Part shown: positions 7,860 to 10,222 of the stretch, piece after piece
How the letters are laid out: every line of letters starts with the position of its first letter
How positions within the stretch are numbered: position 1 is the first letter of the stretch
Assembly: GCA_005888675.1 (NCBI GenBank)
Contig: VBBA01000091.1
Span: 1-10,222, forward strand
Length of the DNA: 10,222 nucleotides
Source of the DNA: Candidatus Bathyarchaeota archaeon
Lineage (GTDB): Archaea; Thermoproteota; Bathyarchaeia; 40CM-2-53-6
Reading direction: 5' to 3'
The notes under the pieces: model-generated
Seen by the model: the letters and a program-made list of their open reading frames with translations, nothing else
Database searches by the model: none
What the model was told of the DNA's origin: nothing
Translations under genes and position numbers: made by a program

Positions 7860-7945
7860 CCTAGAACAACCGCGGACTGGAAGGAACATTCAGGGTAAAG
7901 CACTCTTCCGTGGTCAGGGTCCATTTACTCACGCTCTTGATAATG

Positions 7946-8000
7946 GCTTAAATCGGCGAATGATATTCGACTATTCTGAGCTCGGGATAAACGGGGGTGA
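7946..8000 (+). promoter_or_regulatory. TATA-like box and strong ribosome site for the small gene
   Basis: GCTTAAATC (7946-7954) is a TATA-like box; a start of transcription about 25 bases on would fall near 7978, downstream of the ATG at 7960. GGGGGTGA (7993-8000) is a near-perfect match to the 16S rRNA-binding sequence and lies 4 bases before TTG 8005. Together these favour the TTG as the real start. Confidence 0.45.
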
Positions 8001-8004
8001 AGAT

Positions 8005-8172
8005 TTGGAAACGAAACAGCTTAGGAAGTTAGCCTTGGACATTAACGTGCGAGAGACTGAGAATGGTTTCAACACTGGCACGCTAGCGGGAAAGAAGGCA
8101 GAGTACGTTGCTCGATCGCTCGATGAGTTTCTCACGGCAGCATCGTTAGAAGCATTGAAGAAGCTCCAATAG
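8005..8172 (+). CDS. Small unrecognised helical protein, TTG start
   Basis: A 55-residue product reading METKQLRKLALDINVRETE and ending LTAASLEALKKLQ. The second half, from about AGKKAEYVARSLDEFL onward, looks like one or two amphipathic helices. There is no cysteine, signal peptide or membrane segment. I recognise no family. The same frame can start at ATG 7960 (70 residues), but GGGGGTGA just before TTG 8005 and the position of the upstream TATA-like box favour the shorter form. It stands alone, 145 bases after the ligase-protease fusion and convergent with the minus-strand unit. It could be an independent regulator, a small partner of the fusion or a peptide substrate; nothing in the sequence decides. 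Charged, non-repetitive composition and the ribosome site support a real gene. Confidence 0.55.
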   Translation: METKQLRKLALDINVRETENGFNTGTLAGKKAEYVARSLDEFLTAASLEALKKLQ

Positions 8173-8401
8173 GAAATCCGTAGGATTATCAGTTCGTTTT
8201 ATTGTGGTGCCGTATCCTCCCCATTTCTTGTGGGCAGGCACTACGAAAGCAGGTTTCCATCCTCTTAACTGTGCGCGCTTCGATGTGGACCATTCGCCTA
8301 CTCGTTTCATCATCTGGAAAATGTTGGAGGTTGGACACATAGGCGAAATACCACTCCATGTTTTCATCCTGGGCTGACGGCCCCTTGCTCTGGATTTTCA
8401 T
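8146..8401 (-). pseudogene. Broken gamma-glutamylcyclotransferase-like (AIG2 fold) gene, N-terminal half only
   Basis: Two overlapping minus-strand frames together make the start of a gamma-glutamylcyclotransferase-like protein. The first frame gives MEWYFAYVSNLQ from ATG 8359 (family pattern YFAYGSNL). The second gives QMMKRVGEW, then RAQLRGWKPAFVV and KKWGGYGTTI, all placed as the family expects. Removing one T from the TTTT run between them joins the frames into NLQHFQMMKRVGEW. The family is about 150 residues and has its catalytic Glu and GVxY block in the second half. Here the frame stops after about 70 residues (at 8146) and no continuation is seen in the minus-strand sequence below it. 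The conserved Gly of YGSN is also Val. The upstream ATG at 8401 overlaps the stop of the membrane-protein gene as ATGA, so it once was, or still is, the last gene of that operon. Frameshift plus truncation make an active enzyme unlikely. Confidence 0.72.
8175..8203 (+). terminator. Candidate terminator after the small gene
   Basis: AATCC-GTA-GGATT (8175-8187) is a perfect 5-base stem directly after the TAG stop, followed by the T-rich GTTTTATT (8196-8203). The stem is short and archaeal terminators depend mainly on T-runs, so this is weak support. It lies on the opposite strand of the cyclotransferase relic. Confidence 0.28.
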
Positions 8402-9033
8402 CGACTCTGCACACTTCTCCTAATCCAGTAGACGATGATTGGAATTGCCCAGATGTATAGCCGTAGTTGGACGCCGAATATTGATAGATCCCAGAAGACC
8501 GGGGCTAGAGAGATCAGTACGATCACAGAGAGAATCGCTTGGACATTCCTGCTCTGCCGAAAACTCTTTGCTAATGCGGGGGCAACTAGTCTTTTTTCTT
8601 CTATCGAGATTATGTGGGAAAAGCTTGCGAGTATTGCGAGAATCGCCGCTAGGTCGACTGCGAAGAGACTAGAGGCATAGTCTTGGATCACGGAATACTC
8701 TTGGGGGGTGAGGCTCGGATTCGCGAATTCTACATTGTACAAGAGGTATGGGACTGTGGCAACGAGTATGAGCATGACGACGTTCATGTAGATCACAAAA
8801 TTGGTTTCGACCGGTAGGACGCTCATCTGGTATGTGTAGACCATCCAATTGGTGATGAGGAATGAAGCTGTAAAGATGAATGCGAGTAGGCGTCTGTTTA
8901 TTTCGGCTGTGCTGGAGGGTGCGGATACAGTTATGAGCGCAACCGCTCCGATTGATAATGAGAGGCCGAAGATTAGGTCCACGAGGGTCTCGATTTTGGG
9001 GCGGGGACGTGCGTAGCCTTGTGCCTGTGCCAT
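8398..9033 (-). CDS. Six-helix membrane protein, TMEM175 (DUF1211)-like
   Basis: The 211-residue product has six predicted membrane helices at about 17-36, 48-66, 78-99, 120-142, 164-184 and 188-204, the number and length of prokaryotic TMEM175 potassium-channel subunits. Its first helix reads KIETLVDLIFGLSLSIGA, comparable with the family pattern RxExFSDGVFAIAxTL; the Asp and helix spacing are kept but the FS pair is LV. The second helix has a SFLITNWMVY segment like the family SFxxxxxxW stretch, and helix 3 begins near an Asn and ends with VPY as in the family. The tail is basic (WIRRSVQSR). It lies 30 bases after the DUF4760-like gene and overlaps the cyclotransferase relic by ATGA, so it is the middle gene of a minus-strand operon. 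Membrane location is well supported; the channel assignment is moderate. Confidence 0.8.
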   Translation of the reverse strand: MAQAQGYARPRPKIETLVDLIFGLSLSIGAVALITVSAPSSTAEINRRLLAFIFTASFLITNWMVYTYQMSVLPVETNFVIYMNVVMLILVATVPYLLYNVEFANPSLTPQEYSVIQDYASSLFAVDLAAILAILASFSHIISIEEKRLVAPALAKSFRQSRNVQAILSVIVLISLAPVFWDLSIFGVQLRLYIWAIPIIVYWIRRSVQSR

Positions 9034-9063
9034 CCTTAACCCATCATAGCATGGAATACTGTT

Positions 9064-9501
9064 CTAAGATTTACTTCTTAGTCGTAGTTTCTCTTTTTTC
9101 TGGATCCACTGTTTTGCTCGTAATGCCACCCATTCAAAGTTCACGGCTTCGAGTGGCCGCTTGTCCGGCTCGCTCATCTCCTTGAAGATTCTCTCAGCCT
9201 TGATCCATGGAAGATTGTCCAGGAAGGTGTCGAATGCTAGATCCTCTTTCAAGAGCCCTTTCCTTGTTAATGAGCCGACGGTCTCCCAGAAGCATACGAG
9301 ATTGATGAAGTTCTCATAGCCTTCGCTCCCTCTAGGAAACCTGGTCTCGAACTCTTCTAGGCTCATGTCTTTCTTGGGTCCTGTTCTCCACCATCTTTCC
9401 GCTTTGACGATGGGATCTGAGAAGAGGATTTGCATGACGCTCAGTAGAACCTGTGCGTCTTCCGGACGAAACCGTTTTGAGCTTGGCATTTTTCCTGCCA
9501 T
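9064..9501 (-). CDS. Cytosolic helical protein, DUF4760-like
   Basis: The product is 145 residues from ATG 9501 (152 if read from 9522). It is rich in Glu, Lys, Trp and Phe with no membrane segment. The order of motifs, KAERWWRTG, then EEFETRFPRGSEGYENFI, CFWETVGSLTRKGLL, DLPW-like NLPWIKAE and FEWVALRAKQW, resembles DUF4760-family proteins (a helical domain with a conserved ExxGxLxxxGLL core). No biochemical function is established for that family. ATG 9501 is preferred because the TATA-like box for this strand lies around 9518-9526, which would overlap a start at 9522; ATG 9489 with an AGGA just before it is also possible. It is the first gene of the minus-strand operon and is divergent from the SagB-type gene. 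Confidence 0.8.
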   Translation of the reverse strand: MAGKMPSSKRFRPEDAQVLLSVMQILFSDPIVKAERWWRTGPKKDMSLEEFETRFPRGSEGYENFINLVCFWETVGSLTRKGLLKEDLAFDTFLDNLPWIKAERIFKEMSEPDKRPLEAVNFEWVALRAKQWIQKKEKLRLRSKS

Positions 9502-9517
9502 GTGAGTTGTAATAGGG

Positions 9518-9531
9518 ATCATAAATGATAT
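9518..9531. promoter_or_regulatory. Shared divergent promoter with a short palindrome
   Basis: ATCAT-AA-ATGAT (9518-9529) is an inverted repeat with 5-base arms and is itself TATA-like on both strands. On the plus strand it would give a transcript start near 9550, ahead of the SagB-type ATG at 9578. On the minus strand it would give one near 9498, next to ATG 9501. It may serve as a common core promoter or an operator regulating both genes. Confidence 0.42.
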
Positions 9532-9577
9532 GGTCTGTTCCGAGGGCTAAAATCATGCCAAAGGGATCAGTGGATCT

Positions 9578-10222
9578 ATGGTCGTGACAGATTCCACCTC
9601 TGTCAAAACGTATCATGAGGCTACGAAACACTCCGAGATCAGCCTCCGAACATCTGGACACTATCTAGACTGGGAGAACAAGCCGTCACCCTTCAAAGTG
9701 TACAGGAATCTTCCATCGATTCCTCTACCGCGTGACTTTCCTCATCCTCAAGAGCCGGCCCTGAAAGCGATCAGAGGCGAACTTCCTAGGAAGACGATGA
9801 AGAAGCCGGACTTGGCAGTCTTGGCGGAGATTCTGTATTTCTCAGGTGGATTGACTAGGAAGATGAAGTTTGGCAGTGAACCCTACTACATGCGTGCGGC
9901 ATCTGCTACAGGTGCTCTCTATCCTATAGAACTGTACTTAGTTAGTGGGGACATTCCAGGGTTGAAGGCTGGGGTCTACCATTTCAATCCAATCGATTTT
10001 GCGCTCGTCGAGTTACGTAAAGGAGATTTTAGATCGGATCTAGCTATTGCTTCTGAGGAGTCTAGCGCGTCTTCGCCGTTTACGATTGTTATGACTTCAT
10101 TGGCTTGGAGGAATGCTTGGAAGTATGAGGCTAGATCGTATCGTCACTGGTTCTGGGACTCGGGCGTTATCACGGGTAACTTGTCGGCCACGTGTGCAAG
10201 CGAAGGCTTGAATTGCAAATTG
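9578..10222 (+). CDS. SagB/ThcOx-family flavin dehydrogenase (nitroreductase fold), C-terminus cut by window edge
   Basis: The 215 visible codons contain no stop and run off the right edge. The N-terminus has the block typical of SagB-type dehydrogenases: YHEATKHSE (residues 12-20), HYLDWENKPSPFKVY and LPSIPLP. This is followed by LAEILYFSGGLTR and the flavin-site segment YYMRAASATGALYPIELYL, with Arg106 and GALYP at 112-116. Family members are FMN-dependent. In azole-peptide pathways they oxidise azolines made by YcaO enzymes, but many archaeal copies are stand-alone with unknown substrate. No YcaO partner is in this window; one could lie to the right. ATG 9578 is the first start after an in-frame stop at 9548-9550, and GTGGATCT just before it may act as a ribosome site. 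Promoter and possible operator are shared with the divergent DUF4760-like gene. Confidence 0.9.
   Translation, partial: MVVTDSTSVKTYHEATKHSEISLRTSGHYLDWENKPSPFKVYRNLPSIPLPRDFPHPQEPALKAIRGELPRKTMKKPDLAVLAEILYFSGGLTRKMKFGSEPYYMRAASATGALYPIELYLVSGDIPGLKAGVYHFNPIDFALVELRKGDFRSDLAIASEESSASSPFTIVMTSLAWRNAWKYEARSYRHWFWDSGVITGNLSATCASEGLNCKL

Noticed and set aside
8435..8680. Plus-strand frames of about 80 codons opposite the TMEM175-like gene
   Set aside because: The minus strand shows a coherent six-helix protein; these are complements of helix codons.
9332..9661. Minus-strand frame of 109 codons overlapping the DUF4760-like gene start and the SagB-type start
   Set aside because: Runs through two better supported genes and their promoter; the translation is Arg/Ser/His-rich.
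1..10222. CRISPR array, tRNA or rRNA gene, insertion sequence, integrase or attachment site
   Set aside because: I saw no regularly spaced repeats, cloverleaf-like sequence, transposase-like frame or terminal inverted repeats.
9578..10222. Calling the locus an azole-peptide (YcaO) cluster
   Set aside because: The SagB-type gene is the only cyclodehydratase-pathway member visible, and such dehydrogenases are often solitary in archaea.

Overview
The window (about 50% GC) looks archaeal. The evidence is the set of protein families (a TldD/TldE pair, a stand-alone SagB-type dehydrogenase, a surface protein with tandem Ig/cadherin-like repeats and one C-terminal membrane anchor), AT-rich TATA-like boxes in place of bacterial -35/-10 pairs, and several starts without a Shine-Dalgarno site. 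A TACK-type lineage (Thaumarchaeota or Bathyarchaeia relatives) is a guess from protein flavour and cannot be proven from this window.

Layout. Positions 1-390 (minus) hold two small unrecognised genes, the first cut by the left edge. Positions 550-3383 (plus) hold a tldD-tldE pair; tldD is split by a single-base frameshift near 1549-1562. Positions 3384-3531 are an AT-rich promoter region. Positions 3532-7859 (plus) hold a two-gene unit whose genes overlap by ATGA: a secreted, membrane-anchored Ig-repeat protein, then a 951-residue fusion. The fusion carries a 7TM_transglut-like membrane domain, a cytosolic RimK-type (alpha-L-glutamate ligase-like) ATP-grasp, a further membrane helix and an extracytoplasmic subtilisin (S8) with an intact Asp/His/Ser triad. 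Positions 7960-8172 (plus) hold a tiny gene, probably starting at TTG 8005. On the minus strand, 9501 down to 8146 is an apparent three-gene unit: a DUF4760-like helical protein, a TMEM175-like six-helix membrane protein, and the broken N-terminal half of a gamma-glutamylcyclotransferase-like gene. From 9578 to the right edge (plus) is the start of a SagB/ThcOx-family flavin dehydrogenase, divergent from the DUF4760-like gene across a short shared promoter with a small palindrome.

How it may fit together (inference). Most of the recognisable enzymes make, cut or modify peptide/amide bonds: an ATP-dependent amino-acid or peptide ligase, a subtilase, a TldD/E protease, a SagB-type oxidoreductase and a gamma-glutamyl cyclotransferase relic. 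The fusion places a ligase inside the membrane and a protease outside it in one chain, and is translationally coupled to a surface Ig protein. This suggests a membrane-spanning system for modifying and processing peptides or cell-surface proteins. No YcaO, radical SAM or clear precursor peptide is visible, so calling it a RiPP cluster would go beyond the evidence.
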